NCBI RefSeq assembly: GCF_000308855.1
Contig: NZ_BAGM01000027.1
Coordinates: 1-51,773 of the forward strand
Direction: 5' to 3'
Source: Nocardia veterana NBRC 100344
GTDB taxonomy: Bacteria > Actinomycetota > Actinomycetes > Mycobacteriales > Mycobacteriaceae
Length of the DNA stretch: 51,773 nucleotides
The notes below the pieces were generated by a model. That model was given only the letters and a program-made list of their open reading frames with translations. It was not told where the DNA came from and made no database searches. This document shows, in pieces, positions 17,577-25,707 of this stretch. The position numbers and the translations under genes were made by a program. Every line of letters begins with the position of its first letter. Within the stretch, counting starts at the first letter, position 1.

Positions 17577-17784
17577 TCGCGCACGGAACGGCGACGCCCA
17601 CCGAGCAGCGACAGCCACCGCGTGGGTATCGCGTGCGGTGGATTCCGAAGTCGGTGCCGTCGTTCTCGTGGCCGAGTCGCATCCGAGAGCGTATGACGAC
17701 CGGATCCGGGCAGGGTGGCAGCCGATGTGGTACCGATGAGGTGGCGCTGCCGTGCCCGACAGCCGGCTCGAGGTGAGGAGAACT

Positions 17785-18459
17785 GTGACGATCCGGGTTT
17801 TTCTGGTCGACGATCACGCCGTGTTCCGGTCCGGGGTGCGGGCGGAATTGAGCCGTGAAGCCGATATGGATGTGGTCGGGGAGGCGGGAACCGTCGCCGA
17901 GGCCGTGGCCGGGATCGAATCCTCCCGTCCCGACGTGGTCCTGCTGGATGTGCATATGCCCGACGGCGGTGGGGTCGCGGTGCTGCAGGGGATCGACGAC
18001 CGGTTGAACGGTTCCGGGCCGCAGGGCGGCGGCGGGCCGGTCTGCCTGGCGCTCAGCGTTTCCGACGCCGCGGAGGACGTGATCGCGGTGATCCGGGCGG
18101 GCGCGCGGGGTTACGTCACCAAGACCATCTCGGGTTCCGAACTGGCGGAAGGGATTCGGCGGGTCGCCGGGGGCGATGCGGTGTTCAGTCCGCGGCTGGC
18201 GGGCTTCGTCCTGGATTCGTTCACCGGTCGTTCCCCGGCCCCGGAACCACCGCTGGATCCCGAACTGGATTCGCTGACCCCGCGCGAACTCGAGGTGCTG
18301 CGCCTGCTGGCCCGCGGCTACACCTACCGCGAAATCGCCGAAACCCTGTTCATCTCGGTGAAGACCGTGGAAACGCATGCGTCGAACGTGCTGCGCAAGA
18401 CCCAGCAGTCCAATCGGAATGCGTTGACCCGCTGGGCACATCGCCGCCGCATCGACTGA
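17785..18459 (+). CDS. LuxR/NarL-type response regulator (EsrR-like)
   Basis: This 224-residue regulator has a receiver domain with acidic pair D9-D10, phosphoacceptor D55 (VVLLDVHMPDGG) and the conserved Lys in YVTKT. The C-terminal LuxR helix-turn-helix reads LTPRELEVLRLLARGYTYREIAETLFISVKTVETHASNVLRK. GTG 17785 follows a GGTGAGGAG site; an in-frame GTG at 17752 lacks one. It is the expected partner of the PspC kinase ending at 14160, since HisKA_3 kinases pair with NarL-type regulators, and would control envelope-stress genes. Its stop is 6 nt from that of the convergent kinase gene. Confidence 0.9.
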   Translation: MTIRVFLVDDHAVFRSGVRAELSREADMDVVGEAGTVAEAVAGIESSRPDVVLLDVHMPDGGGVAVLQGIDDRLNGSGPQGGGGPVCLALSVSDAAEDVIAVIRAGARGYVTKTISGSELAEGIRRVAGGDAVFSPRLAGFVLDSFTGRSPAPEPPLDPELDSLTPRELEVLRLLARGYTYREIAETLFISVKTVETHASNVLRKTQQSNRNALTRWAHRRRID

Positions 18460-18465
18460 GAACCG

Positions 18466-19611
18466 CTACATCGCGGCGACGAGGACGACGATCAGGATGA
18501 GCAATCCGATCAGCAGTCCGACCGCGATCGCCAGCGGCGCGGCGTTGGGCCCGAATTTGGTGAAGTCGATATCGGTCAGCTTCGACTTGCCCAGTTTAGG
18601 TTGCTGCACAGCGGAACTGCCGATCGCGGCCCGCGGCGGGCGGGGCAGCGGCGCGGAATGTGGACTGCGCAATCCGGCCGCGGAGTTGCGGGCCGCCCAG
18701 GCGGGAATGGTGCCGTCCTCGGTGCGGATGGGCGCGCCGAGAATGTAAGGCCCGGTGCCGGGACCGAATACGGCGGTGAGGATTTCCTCGCGCGCCTCGG
18801 CCATGGTGGGGCGGCGCTGCGGCGCCGGTTCCATCATGTGCAGCAGTACCTCGGTGAGCGGCCCGCTGCGGGTGGGCGGAATGATCTGCGCCATCGCCGC
18901 GCGGGTGACGATCACGTCGTTGTCGTCGTCGAAGCCGTACGGCGGATGACCCTCGACCGCGGTGTACAGCGTTGCGCCGAGCGAGAATACGTCGCTGGCG
19001 GGCCCGGGCCGGGCGCCGCGCGCCACCTCCGGCGGCAGATAGGACGGCGTGCCGGTGATCACGTCCTCCGGCTCGTCGAAGGCCTCCCCGGCACTGGAGA
19101 TACCGAAGTCGCTGAGTTTGGCCATCCCCACTTCGGCGCCCCGGTCCGCGACGAGGATATTGCCCGGTTTGATGTCGCGATGCACGATGCCGGCGGCATG
19201 GGCGGCGGCGAGCGCGTCGGCGACCTGTGCGCCGATCTGCGCCACCTCGATCGGGCTGAGCGTATCGGCCAGGGCCAGGGCCTTGGCGACGCTGCGGGAG
19301 GGCAGGTACTCCATCACCAGCCACGGCTCACCGGCCTCGAGGACCACGTCGTAGACGGCGATGGCGTGCTCGTGCGACAGCTTGGCGGCCACCCGGCCCT
19401 CGTGGATGATCCGGTTGCGGACCTCGGTCGCCTCGGCCTCGCTGAGTCCGGCGGTGGTGAGCACCTGTTTGATGGCGACGTCGCGGTTGAGCAACCGGTC
19501 GGTGGCGAGCCATACCGCACCCATACCGCCGCCTCCGAGTTTGGACTGCAGGCGGTAACGGCCGGCGACGAGATAGTCGGGGCCGACGATGGGGCGGGCG
19601 CGTTCGGTCAC
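18466..19611 (-). CDS. Membrane-anchored Ser/Thr protein kinase
   Basis: This 381-residue Hanks-type kinase shows the glycine loop LGGGGMGAVW, catalytic Lys at about 48 (VAIK), VHRDIKPGNILV, DFGISSA and the activation/P+1 segment GTPSYLPPEVARG. Residues 280-350 form a Pro/Ser-rich linker, and the C-terminus is one membrane helix (PLAIAVGLLIGLLILIVVLV) with almost nothing outside. There are no PASTA repeats, so it does not sense muropeptides that way. A TATCCT hexamer lies 6 nt before the GTG start. It is convergent with the response regulator gene; a functional link is possible but unproven. Confidence 0.92.
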   Translation of the reverse strand: MTERARPIVGPDYLVAGRYRLQSKLGGGGMGAVWLATDRLLNRDVAIKQVLTTAGLSEAEATEVRNRIIHEGRVAAKLSHEHAIAVYDVVLEAGEPWLVMEYLPSRSVAKALALADTLSPIEVAQIGAQVADALAAAHAAGIVHRDIKPGNILVADRGAEVGMAKLSDFGISSAGEAFDEPEDVITGTPSYLPPEVARGARPGPASDVFSLGATLYTAVEGHPPYGFDDDNDVIVTRAAMAQIIPPTRSGPLTEVLLHMMEPAPQRRPTMAEAREEILTAVFGPGTGPYILGAPIRTEDGTIPAWAARNSAAGLRSPHSAPLPRPPRAAIGSSAVQQPKLGKSKLTDIDFTKFGPNAAPLAIAVGLLIGLLILIVVLVAAM

Positions 19612-19617
19612 GGCGCG

Positions 19618-19623
19618 AGGATA
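19618..19623 (-). promoter_or_regulatory. Leaderless -10 hexamer (TATCCT) for the Ser/Thr kinase gene
   Basis: TATCCT, 6 nt, then GTG at 19611, all on the minus strand, with no ribosome-binding site. Confidence 0.5.
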
Positions 19624-19834
19624 GCCGAAAACCAGGACGACCGGCCTGCTTCGGATCCGCGTTGGCGGCGGTCACAGCCGGACGGACGGCTCGCCGCTGC
19701 TGTCCGGCCGGGCGGGTGACCGAGTTCGTAGCGGCCGGACGATGCGGTGACAGAACGGCGGCAGTGGGGCGGATGTGACGTCTGGGTTCATGTGGCTTGA
19801 CGCAGACCGATCGGAAGGTTCTACTGGGGGCGGA

Positions 19835-19850
19835 TCGAACGTACATTCGA
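19835..19850. promoter_or_regulatory. SOS (LexA) box upstream of imuA'
   Basis: TCGAACGTACATTCGA differs by one base from the mycobacterial LexA consensus TCGAAC-N4-GTTCGA. A TAATAT hexamer (19852-19857) follows immediately and is a likely -10, so LexA would sit over the promoter. The predicted transcript start near 19864 leaves a leader of about 155 nt before the ATG at 20021. The remaining bases of 19612-20020 hold no supported gene. Confidence 0.88.
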
Positions 19851-20020
19851 TTAATATCGATAGCTGAATCGGTGCTGGGAATGCTCTCCGGTCGGTGAAG
19901 GAACGGTCCGGCGGCCCTCGGTCCGCGAGCTGGATATCGGCGTGCGGTGAGTGTGGGCGCATCGAGCGGTGGAGTCCATTCGCCAGAGGCAGGTGTCGGA
20001 GAGATAGGTGGTCGGCGAGG

Positions 20021-20758
20021 ATGGGTTCGGCTGGGGACGCGCGGAGTGCGCAGCTGGCGGAGCTGCGGCGGCGGATGGCCGCGATTCCGGCACGCGGGGT
20101 CGAGGTCGTCGAACGCCCGCCTACGGCCGCCGAGCTGCACCGGGAGTTGCTTCCCGTGCCGTCCGCACTGGCCGGACTCCTTCCCGAGGGTGGGGTGCCC
20201 AAGGGTGCGGTGGTGGCCTATTCGGGCGCGAGTTCCCTGTTGACCGGACTGCTGGCCGCGGTCACCGGCGCGGGTGGGTACGCCGCGGCGGTCGGGTTGC
20301 CGCGGCTCGGATTGCTCGCCGCCGCGGAGATGGGCGCCGATCTCGGGAGGCTGGCCGTGATATCCGAACCGGGGCCCGATCCGGTGGAGGTCGCCGCGGT
20401 GTTGCTGGATGGTTTGGATTTGGTGGTGGTCGGCCTGGCCGGGATATCCGTTCCGCCCAGTCGCACTCGGGTTCTGGCCGCGCGCGCCCGCAGCAAAGGC
20501 GCCACCCTCGTGGTGACCGGTGGCGCCTGGAGCGGGCCGATGCTGCGAATCGACAGCCGAATCGCCGGGTATTCGGGGCTCGGCCGCGGCCGCGGCCGGC
20601 TGCGTTCGATGCGTCTGGACGTCTGCGTGCGCGGCCGGTCGGCACCGGAACGTACCGGCACCCTCGGTCTGCACCCGCGGGACGGCCGCGTCGAATGGTT
20701 TGTGCCGGAATCGGATTCGTCGCCGACGGTGGGGGCGGCCCGCGATGTCGCCTCCTGA
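20021..20758 (+). CDS. imuA': Mutasome accessory protein ImuA'
   Basis: ImuA' is a RecA-fold-like partner of ImuB and DnaE2 in damage-induced mutagenic translesion synthesis. The 245-residue sequence contains LPEGGVPKGAVVAYSGASSLLTGLLAAVTGAGGYAAAVG split over the strand-loop-helix where RecA has its P-loop; the Walker A Lys is lost (GASSLL), as expected for this group. It is followed directly by imuB and preceded by a LexA box. ATG 20021 has a GGCGAGG just before it at very short spacing; an earlier in-frame GTG at 19895 gives a Cys/Arg-rich extension that looks non-coding. Confidence 0.85.
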   Translation: MGSAGDARSAQLAELRRRMAAIPARGVEVVERPPTAAELHRELLPVPSALAGLLPEGGVPKGAVVAYSGASSLLTGLLAAVTGAGGYAAAVGLPRLGLLAAAEMGADLGRLAVISEPGPDPVEVAAVLLDGLDLVVVGLAGISVPPSRTRVLAARARSKGATLVVTGGAWSGPMLRIDSRIAGYSGLGRGRGRLRSMRLDVCVRGRSAPERTGTLGLHPRDGRVEWFVPESDSSPTVGAARDVAS

Positions 20759-20836
20759 CCGCGGCCGCGGACGCGCGGCCCCGCCCCGGTGGGCGGCGGC
20801 TCCTACCTCGATGACGCGAGCCGGAGCGGTGCGCCG

Positions 20837-22441
20837 GTGAAGCGCCCCGGTTTTCGGGTGCTGGCGGTGTGGTGCCCCGATTGGCCCGCCACCGCGGCGG
20901 CGGCCGTGGCCGATCTCTCCCCGCTGCGGCCGGTGGTGGTGCTGCACGCGAATCGGGTGGTGGCCTGTTCGGCGGTGGCCCGCGAGGCGGGGGTGCGGCG
21001 CGGCCTGACCCGACGGGAGGCGCAGGCCCGGTGCCCGGATCTACATGTGGCGCAGGCGGATCCGGACCGCGACGCGCGGCTGTTCGAACCGGTGGCGACG
21101 GCCGTGGACGCGACGGTACCGGGCGTGGAGGTCTTGCGCCCCGGACTGCTCGTGCTCGGCGCGCGCGGCGCCGCCCGCTATTTCGGTTCCGAGGAGGATG
21201 CCGCCGAGCAACTGGTCGACGCGGTCGCCGCGACCGGCGTCGAATGCCGGATCGGCATCGCCGACGAACTGTCGGCCGCGGTGATCGCCGCCCGTCGCGC
21301 GCGGATCGTCGAACCCGGCGGGGCGGCGGACTTCCTGGCGCCGCTCCCGGTGGGCGAGCTGGCGGTCGAACCGAGCCTGGCCCCGCCGGAACGCGCTGAA
21401 CTGGTGGATCTGCTGCACCGCTTGGGTTTACGCCGGATCGGTGATTTCGCGGCCCTCACCCCGGCCGAGGTGGCTTCCCGGTTCGGCGCCGATGCGATCC
21501 GGGCCCATCGCTGTGCCCGGGCCGAGCCGGAACGCCCGCCCTCGGCGGCTCCGCCCGCCCCGGACCTGGTGGTGGAGTACCGCTGCGATCCGCCGATCGA
21601 GCGGGTCGATGCCGCCGCCTTCGCCGGCCGTATGCTCGCCACCCGGCTGCACGAGCGGCTGGCGGCGGCCTCGGTGGCCTGCACCCGGCTCGCGGTGCAC
21701 GCCGAAACCGCTGCGGGGGAGCAGTTGTCGAGAATCTGGCGCTGTGCGCAACCGCTCACCCCGGAGACCACCGCGGATCGGGTGCGCTGGCAGCTGGACG
21801 GTTGGCTGACCCACCGGGCCCGGCAGCACGGAAAGCGCGGGCGGACAAGCGGTTCCGAACCACCGCCCTCGGCACCGATCACCCTGTTGCGCCTGGAACC
21901 GGTCGAGGTGGTGGCGGCGGGCGCGCTCCAGCTCGGCCTCTGGGGCGGGGTCGGCGAGGAGGATCAGCGGGCCCGCCGCGCGTTGACCCGAGTCCAGGGC
22001 CTGCTGGGTGGGGAGGCGGTGCGGATCGGCGTACTCAGCGGCGGCCGCGGCCCGGTCGAACGCGTCACCCTGATCACCTTCGGCGAGGAACCGGTCCCCG
22101 CCACCGATCCGGCTCAGCCGTGGCCGGGCCGCCTGCCGCAGCCGGCCCCCACGGTGGTGTTGATCAACCATCCCGAGGTCCGGTTGGAAGCCGGCGACGG
22201 TAGCCCGGTCTGGCTCACCGACCGCGGTATGTTCACCGCCGACCCGGCCGAATTGCACTGGGGTAGTAGATCCTGGCGGGTCGCGGGCTGGGCCGGTCCC
22301 TGGCTGCTGGACGAACGCTGGTGGGCCACCGGCGATTCCGGCGGCTCCGCCCGCGCGCAGATCCTGCTCGACACCGAGGAACGCGCCCTCCTGCTGCTCG
22401 GCTACGAACACACCTGGCATGTGGAGGGCCTCTACGAATGA
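20837..22441 (+). CDS. imuB: ImuB, catalytically inactive Y-family polymerase homologue
   Basis: ImuB is the scaffold of the ImuA'-ImuB-DnaE2 mutasome, linking the others to the beta clamp. The 534-residue protein has a Y-family palm/finger-like N-terminus starting RVLAVWCPDWP, a helix-hairpin-helix region (LGLRRIGDFAALTPAEVASRFG) and a little-finger-like part, but lacks the catalytic acidic motifs (no SIDE). A clamp-binding motif QLGLW begins at about residue 365. The GTG at 20837 is chosen by comparison with the M. tuberculosis N-terminus; an in-frame GTG at 20789 is possible. It lies 78 nt after imuA' and is probably cotranscribed. Confidence 0.92.
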   Translation: MKRPGFRVLAVWCPDWPATAAAAVADLSPLRPVVVLHANRVVACSAVAREAGVRRGLTRREAQARCPDLHVAQADPDRDARLFEPVATAVDATVPGVEVLRPGLLVLGARGAARYFGSEEDAAEQLVDAVAATGVECRIGIADELSAAVIAARRARIVEPGGAADFLAPLPVGELAVEPSLAPPERAELVDLLHRLGLRRIGDFAALTPAEVASRFGADAIRAHRCARAEPERPPSAAPPAPDLVVEYRCDPPIERVDAAAFAGRMLATRLHERLAAASVACTRLAVHAETAAGEQLSRIWRCAQPLTPETTADRVRWQLDGWLTHRARQHGKRGRTSGSEPPPSAPITLLRLEPVEVVAAGALQLGLWGGVGEEDQRARRALTRVQGLLGGEAVRIGVLSGGRGPVERVTLITFGEEPVPATDPAQPWPGRLPQPAPTVVLINHPEVRLEAGDGSPVWLTDRGMFTADPAELHWGSRSWRVAGWAGPWLLDERWWATGDSGGSARAQILLDTEERALLLLGYEHTWHVEGLYE

Positions 22442-22562
22442 GCGGCGCCGGACGATTCGGCGCCACCGGTGCGGCGGCCGGGACCGTTCCAGGTTGTCAC
22501 CCGCTCCCGCGGCGCGGGTATGCAACGCCCCACAACCTGCGGCGACGATATTCGCGTCCACG

Positions 22563-22568
22563 TATCCT
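22563..22568 (+). promoter_or_regulatory. Possible leaderless -10 hexamer (TATCCT)
   Basis: TATCCT is followed by 8 nt and then GTG at 22577. The spacing is slightly longer than in the other cases here. Confidence 0.35.
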
Positions 22569-22576
22569 GGCTGATC

Positions 22577-23344
22577 GTGGAGTCCAATGTCGTCCGGGTG
22601 CCGCTGGCGGGTGTGCAGATCGCCTATCGCGATTCCGGCAGTGCTCGGGTGACCCATCCGCTCTCGGATGTGCCGGTGGTTCTGGTGCACGGTATGGGTG
22701 GCGACGGGCATACCTGGGATCGGTTCGCCACCGCGCTGGTGCGCGCGGGCCGGCGGGTGATCATTCCCGATCTGCGAGGTCACGGCCGCAGCGAGCACAC
22801 CGCCTCCTACCGCTTCGACGATTTCGGCGCCGATCTGCTGCGCCTGTGCGATCGGCTGGAGCTGACCACGGTCGACCTGGTCGGTCATTCGCTCGGCGGA
22901 TACGCCTGTTCCTGGGTGGCGATCGAACGGCCGGAGCTGGTCCGGCGGCTGGTGCTCGAGGAACAACCGCTGCCGCTGCGCTCCGGTGACGAACAACTCA
23001 CCCTGACCCGGCGGTTGCCGTCGGTGCCGGAACTGTGGCATGCCACCACCAGCCTGCTTCGCCATCCGCGGGCCGTGCTGGCCTTCGACCGGTCGATGAC
23101 CGCTCCCGCGCTCGAACAGTTCCGCAAACCGCATCCGGAATGGTGGGAGCGGCTGACGGAGATCAGCGCGACCACCCTGATGTTGCGCGGCGGTCCGGGT
23201 GGAATGGTCGATCCGGACAAGTTGGAGATCTTCCGCACCAGCGTGCCGGACTGCCGGGTCGAGGCGTTCAGCTGCGGCCACAGCATTCATCGCGACCGAT
23301 ATCGCGAGTTCGCGTCGGTGGTGCTGCCGTTCCTGGGGCATTGA
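22577..23344 (+). CDS. Alpha/beta hydrolase
   Basis: This 255-residue hydrolase has the oxyanion loop VLVHGMGGDGHTWDRF, PDLRGHGRSE, the nucleophile elbow VGHSLGG (Ser near residue 104) and a C-terminal CGHSIHRDRY segment carrying the likely catalytic His. The acid is probably the Asp in GGMVDPDKL. The substrate cannot be inferred. GTG at 22577 is chosen from the hydrolase-like beginning (VESNVVRVPLAGVQIAYRDSG) and an upstream -10 hexamer; ATG at 22520 is an alternative. The next gene starts 2 nt after its stop. Confidence 0.85.
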   Translation: MESNVVRVPLAGVQIAYRDSGSARVTHPLSDVPVVLVHGMGGDGHTWDRFATALVRAGRRVIIPDLRGHGRSEHTASYRFDDFGADLLRLCDRLELTTVDLVGHSLGGYACSWVAIERPELVRRLVLEEQPLPLRSGDEQLTLTRRLPSVPELWHATTSLLRHPRAVLAFDRSMTAPALEQFRKPHPEWWERLTEISATTLMLRGGPGGMVDPDKLEIFRTSVPDCRVEAFSCGHSIHRDRYREFASVVLPFLGH

Positions 23345-23346
23345 GC

Positions 23347-24300
23347 GTGGCTGCCGACTCTCATCCCGCGTCACCGCTCGACCCGGCGGGCGGATTCGAG
23401 GGGCTGCCGTGTTCGGCCGCCGCGGCCGACCTCCCGCTACCGGGGAGTGCGACTTGGGTGAGCGCCTGGCTGTGCATCGAACAACCGGGAGCCTGGGGAC
23501 GCGATGTGATCGGCGACGCCGTCCTCGGCGCGGAGCTCACCGCGGAACTGGCCGCTCGGACCAAGGCGGCCCGGGTCCGGCCCACCCTGATCCGCCGTCC
23601 CGGCCGCAGCGAATTCACCGGTGTGCGAACGGTGCTGCTGGCGGCGTCCCGGCCCCGGGGGTCGTGGTGCGAACGGCTGCACATCACCGACCTGAAACAG
23701 CTGCTGGATATCGACCTGCACGTTGTGAACGGTCCGGCGCCGGGAATCGGTGCGCCCGTGACGGATCCGCTCACTCTGGTGTGCGCGCACGGTAAACGCG
23801 ATCAGTGCTGCGCCCGGCTCGGCCGTCCGATCGCCGCCCGGCTGGCGCAGGAGTATCCGGAACACGTCTGGGAGTGCTCGCATACGGGTGGACACCGGTT
23901 CGCGCCCGCGATGGTGATCCTGCCGATGGGCCTGACCTACGGTCGCGTCGACGGTGCGGCGGCGATCCGCGCGGTAGCCGCCGCGCAGCGAAATACGCTG
24001 TCGCTGGAAGGCTTTCGCGGCCGCAGCTGTCATTCGCCGGTGGAACAGGTGGCCGAGGCGGCGGTCCGGGAACGGGTTTCGGCCGGGCTGGACGACCTCA
24101 CGGTAACCTCGGTCGAGGAGGCGGTGCCGACCTCGAATACGGCCACCTTCGCCGGTGCCGCGCGAGTGCGCCATGCCGACGGACGGCACTGGCTGGTCAC
24201 GGCGCGGACCGTCGCCTATCCACCTCGTCAGGCCAGTTGCGGTGCCGCGCCGAAAGCGGCGGCCGCGGTCGTCGTGGACGAAATCCGGGAAATCGCTTGA
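23347..24300 (+). CDS. Sucrase/ferredoxin-like family protein (thioredoxin-fold, Fe-S)
   Basis: This 317-residue protein matches the Suc_Fer-like family: a C-terminal thioredoxin-like ferredoxin part with LVCAHGKRDQCCARLGRP and ECSHTGGHRFAPAMVILPMGLTYGRV. The Cys/His cluster is the expected [2Fe-2S] ligand set. The N-terminal half (CSAAAADLPLPGSA, WLCIEQPGAWG) is also typical. The biochemical role is unknown. It starts with GTG only 2 nt after the hydrolase stop, so it is translationally coupled, and is convergent with the SDR gene. Confidence 0.87.
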   Translation: MAADSHPASPLDPAGGFEGLPCSAAAADLPLPGSATWVSAWLCIEQPGAWGRDVIGDAVLGAELTAELAARTKAARVRPTLIRRPGRSEFTGVRTVLLAASRPRGSWCERLHITDLKQLLDIDLHVVNGPAPGIGAPVTDPLTLVCAHGKRDQCCARLGRPIAARLAQEYPEHVWECSHTGGHRFAPAMVILPMGLTYGRVDGAAAIRAVAAAQRNTLSLEGFRGRSCHSPVEQVAEAAVRERVSAGLDDLTVTSVEEAVPTSNTATFAGAARVRHADGRHWLVTARTVAYPPRQASCGAAPKAAAAVVVDEIREIA

Positions 24301-24310
24301 TCTTTCGTCG

Positions 24311-25291
24311 TCACCAGTAGGTGCCGGGGACCAGCCGGGCGGCGCGGCGCAGGGTCGAGCGCGTGACCCGGCCCGCGGCGGACCTGGGGCGCCGGGGTTT
24401 CGCCTCGAGTGCGGCTACCTCCGATTCGGGCTCGTCCTCGGCCGGTACCTCGCCCTTGGCGGCGGGGGAGTCCGGCAGCGCCCGGTAGTACCGGTGCATG
24501 ACGCGATCCTTGATGCCGGGCGCGAACAGCGTCCCGTATTCGGCCAGCGTGCCCAGCGGCACGTCGATCCGGCGCGGCCGCTCGGACAGCGCCCGCACGA
24601 TCGTGGCCGCCGCCCATTCCGGCGATTCCGACGGGCCCTGGTTGCCACTGGGCGCGATCATCGGCGTCCGCACCAGCGGCATGTGGATGGTGGTGAAAGT
24701 GATGTTGTCCGAGAGCATTTCGGCTGCGGTGACCTCGGCGAACTTGTCCAGTGCGGCCTTGCTGGCCAGATAGGCGGCGAACCGCGGCGTGGCGACCTGC
24801 ACGCCGGCGCTCGAGATGTTGACGATGTGGCCGAATTTGCGTTCCCGCATCTGGGGCAGCAGCGCCAGCGTCATCCGGACCGCGCCGAAGTAGTTGACCG
24901 CCATCGTTCGTTCGAAATCGTGCAGCCGGTCGGTGGACCGGTGTACCGCTCGGCGGATGGACCGCCCGGCGTTGTTGACCAGCATGTCCACGTGGTCGTG
25001 CTCGTCGAGGATGGTCGCGACGGCGCGCTCCACCGAGTCGGAATCGGTGACGTCGCACTGATAGGCGTAGGCCCGCCCGCCCGCGGCCGTGATCTCCTCG
25101 ACCACGGTGTTCAGTTCGTCACCGCGACGGGCCAGCAGCAGTACCACCGCCCCTTTGGCGGCGACCGCGACGGCCGCGGCCCGCCCGATTCCCGATGATG
25201 CGCCGGTGATGACGACGTGTTTCCCGGCCAGGTCCCGGCGGGCCCGGCGGCGGGCCAGATAGCCGTTCCCGGCCACGTGAGTATCCGACAT
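24311..25291 (-). CDS. Short-chain dehydrogenase/reductase with basic C-terminal tail
   Basis: This 326-residue SDR has the Rossmann motif TGASSGIG, the NNAG strand, catalytic Ser in NISSAG and YLASK with catalytic Tyr/Lys. After the core (to about residue 260) a non-conserved tail rich in Glu, Arg and Pro follows (SAAGRVTRSTLRRAARLVPG). SDRs of this type in actinobacteria often act on lipid or mycolate intermediates, but the substrate is not evident. The ATG has GGAG at 5-nt spacing. A palindrome covers its promoter, so it is probably repressed by a TetR-type protein not encoded next to it. Confidence 0.87.
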   Translation of the reverse strand: MSDTHVAGNGYLARRRARRDLAGKHVVITGASSGIGRAAAVAVAAKGAVVLLLARRGDELNTVVEEITAAGGRAYAYQCDVTDSDSVERAVATILDEHDHVDMLVNNAGRSIRRAVHRSTDRLHDFERTMAVNYFGAVRMTLALLPQMRERKFGHIVNISSAGVQVATPRFAAYLASKAALDKFAEVTAAEMLSDNITFTTIHMPLVRTPMIAPSGNQGPSESPEWAAATIVRALSERPRRIDVPLGTLAEYGTLFAPGIKDRVMHRYYRALPDSPAAKGEVPAEDEPESEVAALEAKPRRPRSAAGRVTRSTLRRAARLVPGTYW

Positions 25292-25320
25292 CGCTGCTCC
25301 CTTGCAGGTCGATTTCCTCC

Positions 25321-25351
25321 GAACTTACTCCAAAGTAAGTTCCGCTGCCAA
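25321..25351 (-). promoter_or_regulatory. Palindromic operator over the SDR promoter
   Basis: GAACTTACT-N4-AGTAAGTTC (25321-25342) is a perfect 9-bp inverted repeat with a CCAA spacer. On the minus strand TTGGCA (25351-25346) and TAAGTT (25327-25322) form a -35/-10 pair with an 18-nt spacer, and the palindrome covers spacer and -10. This is the geometry of a TetR-type repressor site. The start codon of the SDR is 30 nt downstream. Confidence 0.72.
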
Positions 25352-25519
25352 GGCCGGATCCACGGCCGGATCATCGCCCTACGTCGATCGGGGTACGCCT
25401 GCGGGAGCAGCGGGCCGCCCCGGTTCATCCCCGCGGGCGATGCCGCGCGCACACTTCCCCCGGCATGCTGGGCGGAGGTCGACAGTCGCAGTAAGTGGTC
25501 GAGAGCCGAGGAGATGACG

Positions 25520-25702
25520 ATGGGTCTGTGGAAAGCCTTGCGCCGGCGATCGGCCGCGGCGGACGAGAAGGCAGGGGCCGAGGCGTATGCGCGGGCCGTC
25601 GCGGCCGGCGCCGCCGAACCGGAGGCGGCGGCCGCGGCCGAACAGGCCGCACGCCGCAAGCGCCGCCGCCGTCGCCTGCTGCTCTCCGGCGGACACGGCT
25701 GA
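25520..25702 (+). CDS. Small Ala/Arg-rich protein
   Basis: This 60-residue frame begins MGLWKALRRRSAA behind a consensus GAGGAG site at 6-nt spacing (an ATG at 25514 is also in frame). The product is one long predicted helix with Ala/Glu blocks (EPEAAAAAEQAARRKRRRRR) and a strongly basic end. No domain is recognised. It sits between two minus-strand genes and is convergent with the MFS gene, 5 nt away. The ribosome-binding site is the main support. Confidence 0.5.
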   Translation: MGLWKALRRRSAAADEKAGAEAYARAVAAGAAEPEAAAAAEQAARRKRRRRRLLLSGGHG

Positions 25703-25707
25703 GCAGC

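Noticed and set aside
21428..23374. 648-codon minus-strand frame across imuB and the next gene
   Set aside because: It spans two well-supported plus-strand genes and is low-complexity.
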